Shown here piece after piece: positions 52,986-61,110 of a stretch of 64,000 nucleotides of DNA. Origin of the DNA: Acetobacteroides hydrogenigenes (GTDB lineage Bacteria > Bacteroidota > Bacteroidia > Bacteroidales > ZOR0009); contig NZ_SLWB01000003.1 in NCBI RefSeq assembly GCF_004340205.1, positions 186,001 through 250,000 of the forward strand. The letters are read 5' to 3'. The position numbers were made by a program, and so were the translations under genes. Position 1 is the first letter of the stretch. Each line of letters starts with the position of its first letter. The notes under the pieces are model-generated. The model was not told where the DNA came from. It ran no database searches and saw only the letters and a program-made list of their open reading frames with translations.

Positions 52986-53195
52986 CTCTTCAACTACTTG
53001 TTCTGGGAACGCTTTTGCCTTGTCTTTCTCTTCAACTACTTGTTCTGGGAACGCTTTTACCTTGTCTTTCTCTTCAACTACTTGTTCTGGGTACGCTTCT
53101 ACCTTGTCTTTCTCTCCAAATATCTGTTCTGGGGATGCTTCTACTTTGTCTTTCTCTCCAACGACCTATTCTGTGAGAGCAACTACCTGTCCTAG
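52986..53195. repeat. 42-bp tandem repeat, five units
   Basis: Units start at 52986, 53028, 53070, 53112 and 53154, each 42 bp, the first two nearly identical and later ones diverged. On the minus strand each reads as a 14-residue peptide (consensus KVEAYPEQVVEEKD, charged and proline-containing) with no stop through four and a half units. A TAG interrupts the last, and no start codon is present. It fills most of the 396-bp gap between the DbpA-like gene and the gene at 53271. Confidence 0.88.
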
Positions 53196-53222
53196 GTACG
53201 CTACTGCCTTAACTGTAAAAGC

Positions 53223-53256
53223 AAGAAGGGCTACACAAACGGTAGCCCTTCTTTTA
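53223..53256. terminator. Terminator after the gene at 53271
   Basis: AAGAAGGGCTAC and GTAGCCCTTCTT pair around a short loop, with T residues on either side depending on strand. It lies 15 bp past the minus-strand stop at 53271. Confidence 0.75.
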
Positions 53257-53270
53257 TACTTGTATATTGC

Positions 53271-53999
53271 TTACTTAGTGGGTGGAGTGGTAGGGTTCGT
53301 CTTTTTTACAGATGGCACGTACCCCTGAGCCTTAAGCGCATTGGTGAAGTTAAACTGGTCGACAAGCACCTTGTTGTCGGCAAAGTAGGTGCTCACGAGC
53401 TTGCATACAGAGATAACCTCGTCGTAGATGTCGTTTAGCTCCTCTACGTTCACCGAGTTTACGGTTTTACGGTTAACCTTCAGCGATTCCTGTCTATCGT
53501 TTGCTTCAATAAGCTGAACAGCTTGCTGCAGTAGCGAGTCGATAGCCGTAGGGTTTGCACCTGCCTGAACCAGTTCGGTCTTTACCTCTGGGGTAAGGTT
53601 GCTCTTGAGCGTTTGTAGCATATTTACGTAGCCAGCCTGTGTGGTGTTCTTTTTAGGCAGCTTGTTGTAGCCAAGTAGGATTAGTAGGGCATCCATGCGG
53701 GTTGGGTTCTTTCTGAAGCCAACCTCAATTTCAACCTTAAGATCCATAATACCACGGTGAGCAGTTGCAATTGTGTCCGTTACCGTTGCGGTAGCTTCCT
53801 TAATTTGAGAGAGGATGTCTACACCGATATTCTTATCGAATGCAGTGGAGATTCTTGATTTCAGGTCGAGGAAGAAAGGGCTCTTCCACTGAGGGCGGCG
53901 AGCGCTGAGGATATCAACATGCTCAATTCCGCGTTCGGCAATTTGGCTCGATGCCATCAGCATTTGTGCATCGGTTCCTTTATACTGACGTTGCGTCAT
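53271..53999 (-). CDS. Cytoplasmic helical protein, unknown function
   Basis: 242 residues; I do not recognise a family. No signal peptide or membrane segment. It looks mostly alpha-helical (LKSRISTAFDKNIGVDILSQIKEATATVTDTIATAHRG...), with a KVEIEVGFRKNPTRMDALLILLGY block and a proline/threonine-rich end (NPTTPPTK). The size and all-helical style resemble the DUF6261-like protein at 15520, but no alignable motif is visible. It is single-gene, preceded by an AT-rich gap and followed by a terminator and the 42-bp array. Confidence 0.8.
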   Translation of the reverse strand: MTQRQYKGTDAQMLMASSQIAERGIEHVDILSARRPQWKSPFFLDLKSRISTAFDKNIGVDILSQIKEATATVTDTIATAHRGIMDLKVEIEVGFRKNPTRMDALLILLGYNKLPKKNTTQAGYVNMLQTLKSNLTPEVKTELVQAGANPTAIDSLLQQAVQLIEANDRQESLKVNRKTVNSVNVEELNDIYDEVISVCKLVSTYFADNKVLVDQFNFTNALKAQGYVPSVKKTNPTTPPTK

Positions 54000-54292
54000 A
54001 CGTAAAAGTATTGGTTAGTATTTTTTAGTAACGTTTAAAAGTATAAAAAGATTTTCTAGTTGTTGCAGCTTGTGGTTATTTTTTTATGGTATTCTCCCAG
54101 TCAAAAGAATAAATGTAGGTTGGCCATATAGTCGTTGCACTGCAACGTTCATACACACCTTCCCCAAATAGATTCTGTAGTAAACCTCATAAAATAACAG
54201 GAGGTCGCTTCATGTACTGAAACGACCCCTTACTTTATACTAATAATATCTCAAATCTCAAATCGCATATCTCAAATCGCACATCACTCATC
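54000..54292. other. AT-rich intergenic region, no gene seen
   Basis: 293 bp between two minus-strand genes. It contains a short TATCTCAAAT/CTCAAATCGCATATCTCAAATCG direct repeat near 54247-54282 and no convincing open frame or hairpin terminator. Confidence 0.6.
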
Positions 54293-57200
54293 TTATTTCT
54301 TCAGCTGCTTATACCGGGCGGCCACAATGTCCACCAAGCGGTCGTCGGCGTTGGTGTAGCTGTACAGCGTTAGCCACATGTTCTGCTTGATGCTGCGCTT
54401 CTTGTTGCTGGTTTTGGCAATGGGGGTGTTAAAGGCTTCGTTGGTCGACGAGGCAAACATGTTGCCGGCCGAGGTGTAGACGAAGGTGTAGAACTGGTTG
54501 TTGCCCAGGTCGAGGTGCAGGTACATCCGATGATCCTGGTAGGGCATAAGCTCTATGAAGCCCTTCACCTTTCGGTTGACCTGCTTGCCGCCGATGTTGG
54601 CGATGCCAATGTCGCCCTTCGAGATGTAGGAGCGCGATTTTTTGTCCCACCTTAGCTGCATATCGGTAAGGGTGAGCGTGTGCAGGTACTCCTCCGGAAG
54701 CTTTTCGGGCGTAGGCGTCTTGGCGTAGCTGGCAATAATGGCCTCGGCCTTGGCGTCGCCCAGCAGCTCGCGTAGGGCAACCCTCGAGTTGGGGGTGCTG
54801 TAGTCGAGGGCGGTTTTGGCTCCGGCGGCAACGTCGGCGGCCAGCACGTTAAGCGCTTCGGTGTTGAACAGGAAGTCGAGGGTTACCATTCCGGTAAAGC
54901 TGAGCTCCTTGCTGCCGATGTTCTGAACGGCCTTTCCGGCGGTGGCCAGCTTCACCTCGCCGAGGTCGACGCCCAGCTTCAGCTTGCCCTCGTTCACCAG
55001 CAGGTCGAAGTCGGAGTAGAGGCTCACCATATCGCCGGCGGTATTGGGCCTGCGGATTTTGTCGATGGAGCTCAGCTGGTAGTAGCTGCCGTTGTCGTTG
55101 TAGTAGAGGAAGCCGTTGGGCTGCACGAATGCCGAATCTTCGGTGTACTTGCGTCCGGTAAAGAAGGTGGGGTATACGCTCAGCGAGTCCCTTCGCAGGT
55201 AGGTTCCGGCGTAAACCCGAATCTTATCCACCGTTTGGTAGGGGTTGCTGATGGGGATCATCACCGAGTCGGGCGCTATCTCGGCGGTAAACCTCATCCA
55301 GTTCTTGGGTAGCGACTCGTACTTGTGGGTGAGGCGTGCCCCGCCATCGAAGGTCAGGTGCTTCTTATCCGAGAAGGCCGTTACCTTCCCCTTAAAGCGG
55401 AAGTAGGGGCTTAGGAAGAAGCTGTCCTCGTCCATGATGTTGGCAAACGCGGTGGTCTTGTACTCCCTGTCCACGGTAATGGTGCCAAAGGTGATGGTGT
55501 CTACCTTGCCGTACTTGTCGATGTAGCTGTACAGCCCCTGCCCGTTGAAGCCGTTTCGGCCGCCTACGCTGATGTCCACATCGTAGAAGTGGTGGCTCTT
55601 GGTTTGGCGGTTGGCGTACAGGTCGGCCTTGTAGAGCTTGTCCATAAAGCCCTTGGTGTGTAGGGTTACCGTATCGCGCTTGGGGTTTAGGATTAGCGCA
55701 GCATCGGCAATCAGCAGGTGCCTAACCTTGTTGGCCTGCAGAGTCTTGTTCCGCATGTTGTAGTAGGCCATCGGGGAGGCAAAGCAGAGCGAATCCTGCT
55801 CCTTTACGGTGGCAACAAAGGCGCTTCCCGGAGGAACCTTCCCCTCGTAGGCTAGCGCGTAGCGGTCGGTAATGCTCGGCGGCAGCTGCAGGCTTTCGGG
55901 GGTCGAAACCGTCAGCAGCTGGTTGTTCATGTCCCAGCCCACGCGCTTGGCGTAGGCCAAGTAGGCTAAGTCGGGGTAGAACGAGGTAAAGATGTCGTTC
56001 TTCTTCTCGAACTTGCCCTGGTAGCTCTTCAGGTCGATGCTCGAGGCGATCCCGTTTGATGCAAACAGCCTATTCTCGCGCTTGTCGTCGTAGATCACAA
56101 CGTTGGAGGTATCGCCCTTAAAGGTGTAGGCGGCCATGTCGAAGTTTTTCGACGCTATGGTGGCCGTGTTGACGTCGAGCACGCCGTTGCCCCTTAACCC
56201 GAGAGGCTCAATCACCAGATCGCCGTTGAACGTAACCTGGTTGTCGTATAGGTTAAAGGGCGTTTTGTCCTTAAAGAACTTCATGGTGTTCTGGTAGGGT
56301 CGCCACTTCATCAGGTGCTGCTTGGCGTTTCCGTTGGGATACTCGATGCCCAGCAGCGTGCGCTCTATGGTCATCGACTTCAGGATCGATACGCAGCTGT
56401 CGGGGAAGAAGAGGAAGTCGTTGGAGTTCGACATCGAGCTCAGGTACTTTATCGAACCCTTCCCAATTAGCCCTTCGTTGCTCAGCTTAATGGTGTTGTA
56501 GAACTTACCCTTGCTCTTGTACAGCGTCACCCCCGTGGTGTCCACCTTACGGCTAAAGCCCAGCGACTGGTCGGGCTGAACCACCAGCGTTTCCTGGAAG
56601 GGGGCAAATATATCGGCCGAGTTGAGCTCGCCCTTAAAGCCTAAACTCTCCTTCTCGAAGGTGTTTAGGCTGTCAATCTCGTAGGGGTACACCTTAAAGT
56701 AGAACTTGTCGCGCTTGTATATCCCCCCAAATATGGCCGGATCGTCGTAGTAGATGTACGAATCCTTCTTGCTGGCAAACTTTGGGTAGCTGGGTCGCCG
56801 TTTAAGCCCCGACTTGTTGTTGGGCTCATCTATTCGCAGCGATCCGGTGATGTTCTCCATGGTGGAGGTGATGTTGCTCAGCATTCGGTTTCCCTTGTTG
56901 TCGTACTTGTCGGTTCGGTAGTCGAAGTTCATGGAAACCACCTTGTCCATGTTGATGCTAAAGGCGTCGTAGTCGAACTTAAAGCCATCGCCCTTAAACG
57001 ATACCAGTCCGGCTCGAATCTCTCCATCAAACTCCATATCCCTGTTCTTTTTAAGGATGATGGAGTTGTTCTTTGGGTAAACCTTTACGTTTTGGGTGTC
57101 GGAGAGGTTAATTTGGGGAATCCCAAAGATGGTAAGGTTAAAGTTGCTAAGGTCGAGTATGGCGTTGTTCTGGTTCTTCTTGTTTTCGGAGTTGAAGAGG

Positions 57201-58813
57201 ATGGCGTCGTAGTCCTGTGCGCCATTGCGCGCTCTTAGCGCCTCGCGCAGCTTTGGTGTTGTGGTAAAGACCTTGCTCTCCGAGTCGTACACAACATAGC
57301 CAAGAAAGCCCATCTCTTTAAGCAGGATGTCGCAATCGGCGTTGCTGCGCTTGGCAAAGCGGCTAAGGCCGTCGCAGGTTAGGGGGCTAACCTTTTTCTT
57401 TTGCTGCTCCTTCTCGTACTGTCGGATAAGCGATATCGGATGCTTATCGTCGCGGCGCATCAGGCCGTCGAACATGTCCTGGTTAAAGAAGTTTATCGAT
57501 TCGAAAATGGCCTCACTCTCCGAGCTGCCAAAGGGGGCGTTGAAGTTTAGCACATCCTTCCTCATGTTCCAGTATAGCTGCTCGGAGTAGATTCCAATCT
57601 TGTGGTACGAGTCGAGGTAGGGTGCCCTTGTTAGCATGTTTTGGTTGTCGGATGTAAGCCTGAGCTCGCGCCTTCGGCTATCGAAGTCGAGCAGCTTATT
57701 GGTGTGGACGATAGAATCGGCAAGTAGCCTAATGGTAACCGAAGCGCCGCTCGAGGAGAAGCCATCGCTTCGGATAATGAACGACGGGCTAAGCGCAGTT
57801 ATAAAAGGCTTTTTTGTTCTGATAAAGGTAACCCTTGCTGGTTCCTGCTTCGATCCGTACCCCAGCAGCGTGTGCCCCTTAATGGCAATTCCTCCCTTGT
57901 AGTTGATGGAGTCGAACAAGTTGGTAATGCTGATATTCCTGTTGTAGCTGTAGAAGTGGGGGTAGTACACCAGCTCCTTGGTGTTAACGCTGTTGGGCGA
58001 AAGCGTAAGGGTGCCCAGCAGCGGATTTTTGAATACATCGGTAAAGTAGAAGCTAACGGAGTCAAAATCCTGCTTGGCTTTCACGAAGTTCAGCCGGTAG
58101 CTTTTAAGATCGGCATATACCTTTGTGGTGTCGTAGCCTGCCTTTTTCCAGAAGATCCTGCCGTTTTTCCCTATAAATTGAGATGTAAATGGTAGTACTG
58201 TTCCTGTGGTTCCGAATATGCTTACCGTGTCGTGTTCGGCAATGTACGATATGCGCGAGTTGGATGTGCTGAGGTAAAGCGTAGTGTCAAACCTGTAGGT
58301 AAACTCTTTGTCGGAAAGGCTCCATTTGATGTAGTTGTTCGCATAAAACGCCTTCTCCTTGTTAAGGGTTGTGGGGCTTTCAAAAATAGAAAGAACGAGA
58401 GGTTTGGGGTATTTTTTGTGGCTAAGCAATAGCTTAACAGCCTTGCTCCATGCTTCAAATCCTTTTATCATAGAGGTCGAATCGAAGAAAACCATCATAC
58501 TCTTAAGGTAGCTGGTAAGGAAAGGGTCGGCAGTAAGGTTTCGTTCTTCGAATTGAGACGTGGTTTCTACTATTACCTTTCGTTGCTCGTCATTTAGCGA
58601 TGGCGATTGCCAAAACTTTGCGAAATCGGCCAGAAACTTGGTATTTGCTTCGCTTTTGTGGCTTGCTAGCCTGTTGGCAACATCAAGGGGGAATGCTTTA
58701 AGATCATCGGGAAGCTCTACTTTATCCTTTTTGCTAGGATACGATAGGCACACAAGAAGCAGCAAAAAAGCCGTAGCTGCTAACGAAACGATATGCTTAC
58801 TGTTGGTTTTCAA
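54293..58813 (-). CDS. Giant exported beta-rich protein, unknown function
   Basis: 1506 residues. The N-terminus is a signal peptide or anchor (MKTNSKHIVSLAATAFLLLLVCLS). Residues about 35-170 are helical; the rest is dominated by alternating beta-strands with recurring blocks of the kind FKGELNS, FNGDLVIEPLGLRGNGVLD, FDGEIRAGLVSFKGDGF and FKGKVTAFSDKKHLTFDGG, that is, a strand-G-strand pattern ending in G-D/N. It recalls the repetitive strands of AsmA- or LptD-like envelope proteins but no named domain is recognisable. Probably periplasmic or outer-membrane associated. GC-rich in its 3' two-thirds. Confidence 0.82.
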   Translation of the reverse strand: MKTNSKHIVSLAATAFLLLLVCLSYPSKKDKVELPDDLKAFPLDVANRLASHKSEANTKFLADFAKFWQSPSLNDEQRKVIVETTSQFEERNLTADPFLTSYLKSMMVFFDSTSMIKGFEAWSKAVKLLLSHKKYPKPLVLSIFESPTTLNKEKAFYANNYIKWSLSDKEFTYRFDTTLYLSTSNSRISYIAEHDTVSIFGTTGTVLPFTSQFIGKNGRIFWKKAGYDTTKVYADLKSYRLNFVKAKQDFDSVSFYFTDVFKNPLLGTLTLSPNSVNTKELVYYPHFYSYNRNISITNLFDSINYKGGIAIKGHTLLGYGSKQEPARVTFIRTKKPFITALSPSFIIRSDGFSSSGASVTIRLLADSIVHTNKLLDFDSRRRELRLTSDNQNMLTRAPYLDSYHKIGIYSEQLYWNMRKDVLNFNAPFGSSESEAIFESINFFNQDMFDGLMRRDDKHPISLIRQYEKEQQKKKVSPLTCDGLSRFAKRSNADCDILLKEMGFLGYVVYDSESKVFTTTPKLREALRARNGAQDYDAILFNSENKKNQNNAILDLSNFNLTIFGIPQINLSDTQNVKVYPKNNSIILKKNRDMEFDGEIRAGLVSFKGDGFKFDYDAFSINMDKVVSMNFDYRTDKYDNKGNRMLSNITSTMENITGSLRIDEPNNKSGLKRRPSYPKFASKKDSYIYYDDPAIFGGIYKRDKFYFKVYPYEIDSLNTFEKESLGFKGELNSADIFAPFQETLVVQPDQSLGFSRKVDTTGVTLYKSKGKFYNTIKLSNEGLIGKGSIKYLSSMSNSNDFLFFPDSCVSILKSMTIERTLLGIEYPNGNAKQHLMKWRPYQNTMKFFKDKTPFNLYDNQVTFNGDLVIEPLGLRGNGVLDVNTATIASKNFDMAAYTFKGDTSNVVIYDDKRENRLFASNGIASSIDLKSYQGKFEKKNDIFTSFYPDLAYLAYAKRVGWDMNNQLLTVSTPESLQLPPSITDRYALAYEGKVPPGSAFVATVKEQDSLCFASPMAYYNMRNKTLQANKVRHLLIADAALILNPKRDTVTLHTKGFMDKLYKADLYANRQTKSHHFYDVDISVGGRNGFNGQGLYSYIDKYGKVDTITFGTITVDREYKTTAFANIMDEDSFFLSPYFRFKGKVTAFSDKKHLTFDGGARLTHKYESLPKNWMRFTAEIAPDSVMIPISNPYQTVDKIRVYAGTYLRRDSLSVYPTFFTGRKYTEDSAFVQPNGFLYYNDNGSYYQLSSIDKIRRPNTAGDMVSLYSDFDLLVNEGKLKLGVDLGEVKLATAGKAVQNIGSKELSFTGMVTLDFLFNTEALNVLAADVAAGAKTALDYSTPNSRVALRELLGDAKAEAIIASYAKTPTPEKLPEEYLHTLTLTDMQLRWDKKSRSYISKGDIGIANIGGKQVNRKVKGFIELMPYQDHRMYLHLDLGNNQFYTFVYTSAGNMFASSTNEAFNTPIAKTSNKKRSIKQNMWLTLYSYTNADDRLVDIVAARYKQLKK

Positions 58814-59041
58814 TCTTTATAGGGTAATGGTAGCGTTGTATTCTTTCCAAAAAAAGCAATTTTTTGCGAATATATACTATTTGAGATGTAAGGACAATTA
58901 TTGAAACGGCATAAATACCATTTAAAAGAATTGGTTAGTAATGGTTTTGAAGAAGATGGTTGGTGTTATTGTGAACAAAATAATTGGGAGTTGTGTTAAA
59001 GGATGTGTTGTAAGTGTTTATTAACCAAACAATCTTTTCTT

Positions 59042-59545
59042 ATGAAAAAATTCTTTTTAGTAGTAGCTGTGGTATTGGTTGCAGCTATAGCAGGTAATGC
59101 TCAGGACAAAAAGTGGAACGTAGGAGTAGGTGGAGGCTTATCTATACCTACCGGTGATGCTTCAGATTTTGTTAAGACAGGATTTAATGGTTTCGTACTT
59201 GGAACCTACAATTTTACTCCAAAGTTTGCTGCAGGTGTAGAGATGAACTATACCATTCTTCCAGGTAAAAGCATTGGTGGTTATGATATTTCCGACTCCG
59301 AAGTTGCCGCATTCCTAGCAAAAGGTATTTACACCTTTACAGAAGAAGGATTCCGTCCCTATGTTAGCGGTGCACTTGGACTTTATTCTCATAAGGATGG
59401 TGACACTAAGGCTGGTATTGCTGCAGAGGCAGGCGTTAAGTACAACCAATTTGGACTTGGTGCTGCATACCATATGGCTGGAGAAGAGAATGACTTTACC
59501 TTCTCATACATTCAGCTAAACTTCACCTACACCTTTAGCTTCTAG
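59042..59545 (+). CDS. Outer-membrane beta-barrel protein (8-strand type)
   Basis: 167 residues from the ATG at 59042, giving a signal peptide (MKKFFLVVAVVLVAAIAGNAQ). The mature part is a small OmpA/OmpX-like barrel: VGVGGGLSIPTGDASDF, GFNGFVLGTYNFTPKFAAGVEMNYTI, FRPYVSGALGLY, and the aromatic end FTYTFSF expected for BAM recognition. Paralogous to the gene at 60474. It has its own terminator. Confidence 0.9.
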   Translation: MKKFFLVVAVVLVAAIAGNAQDKKWNVGVGGGLSIPTGDASDFVKTGFNGFVLGTYNFTPKFAAGVEMNYTILPGKSIGGYDISDSEVAAFLAKGIYTFTEEGFRPYVSGALGLYSHKDGDTKAGIAAEAGVKYNQFGLGAAYHMAGEENDFTFSYIQLNFTYTFSF

Positions 59546-59562
59546 AGAAATTATTATAGTAC

Positions 59563-59600
59563 AACAAAAAGCCACTTCTTTTCGGAGTGGCTTTTTTGTT
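59563..59600 (+). terminator. Terminator after the first barrel gene
   Basis: AACAAAAAGCCACTTC and GGAGTGGCTTTTTTGTT pair with one G-T pair. Confidence 0.88.
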
Positions 59601-59727
59601 TATCTAGTATATATAGCAGAACCTCCCTTTTGTATTACTTAATAGTTGGTGTTTGATTGTATCGGCGTAAAGTTTGAAGGTATCCCTACTTTTGTGCCGA
59701 TTTACTAATCAAAATAAAAAGGTAACT

Positions 59728-60348
59728 ATGAAGAAAGTTTTTTTGGTAGTAGCAATAGCTCTTGCTGCGGTAGCTGCAAATGCTCAAGTAAAATTTGGTC
59801 CTAAGGTAGGTTTGAACTTCTCTACCATGTCATCTAAGGGAGGTGGATTTTCTGCCGATGCAAAAATGCGTACCGGATACCAAATTGGTATGGTTTTTCA
59901 GGGAGATATTGCTCCAAATGTATTCGTTCAACCAAGCATCCTTTTTTCGTCTAAGGGATCGAAGTATGATAATGGCCTTATTGAAAAAGTAGTGGCAAAC
60001 TACATTGATGTACCTGTAAACTTTGGCTACAGAATCAATTTGGGGGGCGCTAACCTTAACCTTTTGGCGGGTCCTTATTTCGCGTATGGTGTTGGAGGGA
60101 AAGTTACCTCTACATTGGATGTAATCTTGGGAAAGATTACTGTTGAGGAAGATATTAAATGGGGATCTGATAAGGATAAGGATCATTTTAAGCCATTTGA
60201 CATGGGGATTAACCTTGGCGGCGGAGTTGAGTTTAACAGCTTTCAGGTGTCGCTTCAGTACGGATTTGGCTTGCTAAACATCAACCCAAATTCTGATATT
60301 ACAAACAAAAATGGGGTGTTAAGCCTTTCTGCTGCATTCCTTTTCTAG
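59728..60348 (+). CDS. Outer-membrane beta-barrel protein (PorT-like domain)
   Basis: 206 residues from the ATG at 59728 (preceded by AAAAAGG). Signal peptide MKKVFLVVAIALAAVAANAQ. The start KFGPKVGLNFSTM and the GYQIGMVFQGDIAPNVFVQPSILFSSKGSK block are typical of the Bacteroidota outer-membrane beta-barrel domain (PF13568). It ends LSLSAAFLF. A -7-like TACTTTTG is at 59687-59694. Function unknown. Confidence 0.9.
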   Translation: MKKVFLVVAIALAAVAANAQVKFGPKVGLNFSTMSSKGGGFSADAKMRTGYQIGMVFQGDIAPNVFVQPSILFSSKGSKYDNGLIEKVVANYIDVPVNFGYRINLGGANLNLLAGPYFAYGVGGKVTSTLDVILGKITVEEDIKWGSDKDKDHFKPFDMGINLGGGVEFNSFQVSLQYGFGLLNINPNSDITNKNGVLSLSAAFLF

Positions 60349-60360
60349 AATAGCTCATAA

Positions 60361-60400
60361 GACAAAAAAAGGAGGGACTCTTTGGGTCCCTTTTTTTGTC
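60361..60400 (+). terminator. Terminator after the second barrel gene
   Basis: GACAAAAAAAGG..GGGAC pairs with GTCCC..TTTTTTTGTC around TCTTTGG. Confidence 0.85.
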
Positions 60401-60473
60401 TATTGCTTGAAATTTGAGATGGCTTGGCGTAGATTTCTGAATGTTTCGAATCGGCATCAAATCTGAGTTTGCC

Positions 60474-61022
60474 ATGAAAACGCTTGCTTTAATCGTAGCT
60501 ATTCTGATGTTTTGTGTAGCAGGTAATGCACAAAATAGGATGTTGGGCTTCGGGTTTGGTGGTGGGATTGCCATTCCTACCGACGATGCTGCCGATTATA
60601 GCAAGATAGGTTTTGATGGCTTTGTAAATGGGATGTTAAGCTTCTCCTCTAGTTTTAATGCCGGAGTTATTTTGGGCTACGCTTCCTTTCCTTCAAAGAT
60701 GGTAGATACGCTGAATCTGCCAAATACTGTAGTAAGGGCATTTCTTTTGAGAGGAGCCTATACGTTTACTTCCGAACAGCGTATTCATCCATATATTGCA
60801 GCATTTGGTGGGCTATACCATACTAAAATAAACAAGTGCCTTACTGTTACAGGGAACGAGGTGGTATCGGTAAATATTACAGATAGCAGCTACGGGTATG
60901 GCGTAGAAGCCGGTGTGCGGCGAGGTCATCTTTCTGTTGGGGTTGCATACCATGTTGTTGGATTCGATTTTAAGTACGTACTTGTTAATGTAGGGTACAG
61001 CCTCTTTTTTAAAATACGGTAG
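60474..61022 (+). CDS. Outer-membrane beta-barrel protein, paralog of 59042
   Basis: 182 residues from the ATG at 60474. Signal peptide MKTLALIVAILMFCVAGNAQ. It aligns by eye with the first barrel: GFGGGIAIPTDDAADYSKIGFDGFVNGML against GVGGGLSIPTGDASDFVKTGFNGFVLGTY, and VRAFLLRGAYTFTSEQ against VAAFLAKGIYTFTEEG. It ends VNVGYSLFFKIR. It is therefore a diverged duplicate with an unrelated barrel gene in between. Confidence 0.88.
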   Translation: MKTLALIVAILMFCVAGNAQNRMLGFGFGGGIAIPTDDAADYSKIGFDGFVNGMLSFSSSFNAGVILGYASFPSKMVDTLNLPNTVVRAFLLRGAYTFTSEQRIHPYIAAFGGLYHTKINKCLTVTGNEVVSVNITDSSYGYGVEAGVRRGHLSVGVAYHVVGFDFKYVLVNVGYSLFFKIR

Positions 61023-61110
61023 CTTTGAACCATCTGCTTTAGTCGTATCTCCATGGTATTTGTTCAAGTTTTCTTAGCTTTGCAGGCTAACAAACCCAGA
61101 ATAGGTAGCT

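Noticed and set aside
52998-53328. Plus-strand open frames through the 42-bp array (hydrophobic FWERF..VFLFNYL repeats and a Ser/Thr-rich alternative)
   Set aside because: They begin at TTG codons inside the repeat, have no promoter or ribosome site, and exist only because a 42-bp period keeps every frame in register; one runs through the terminator into the opposite gene.
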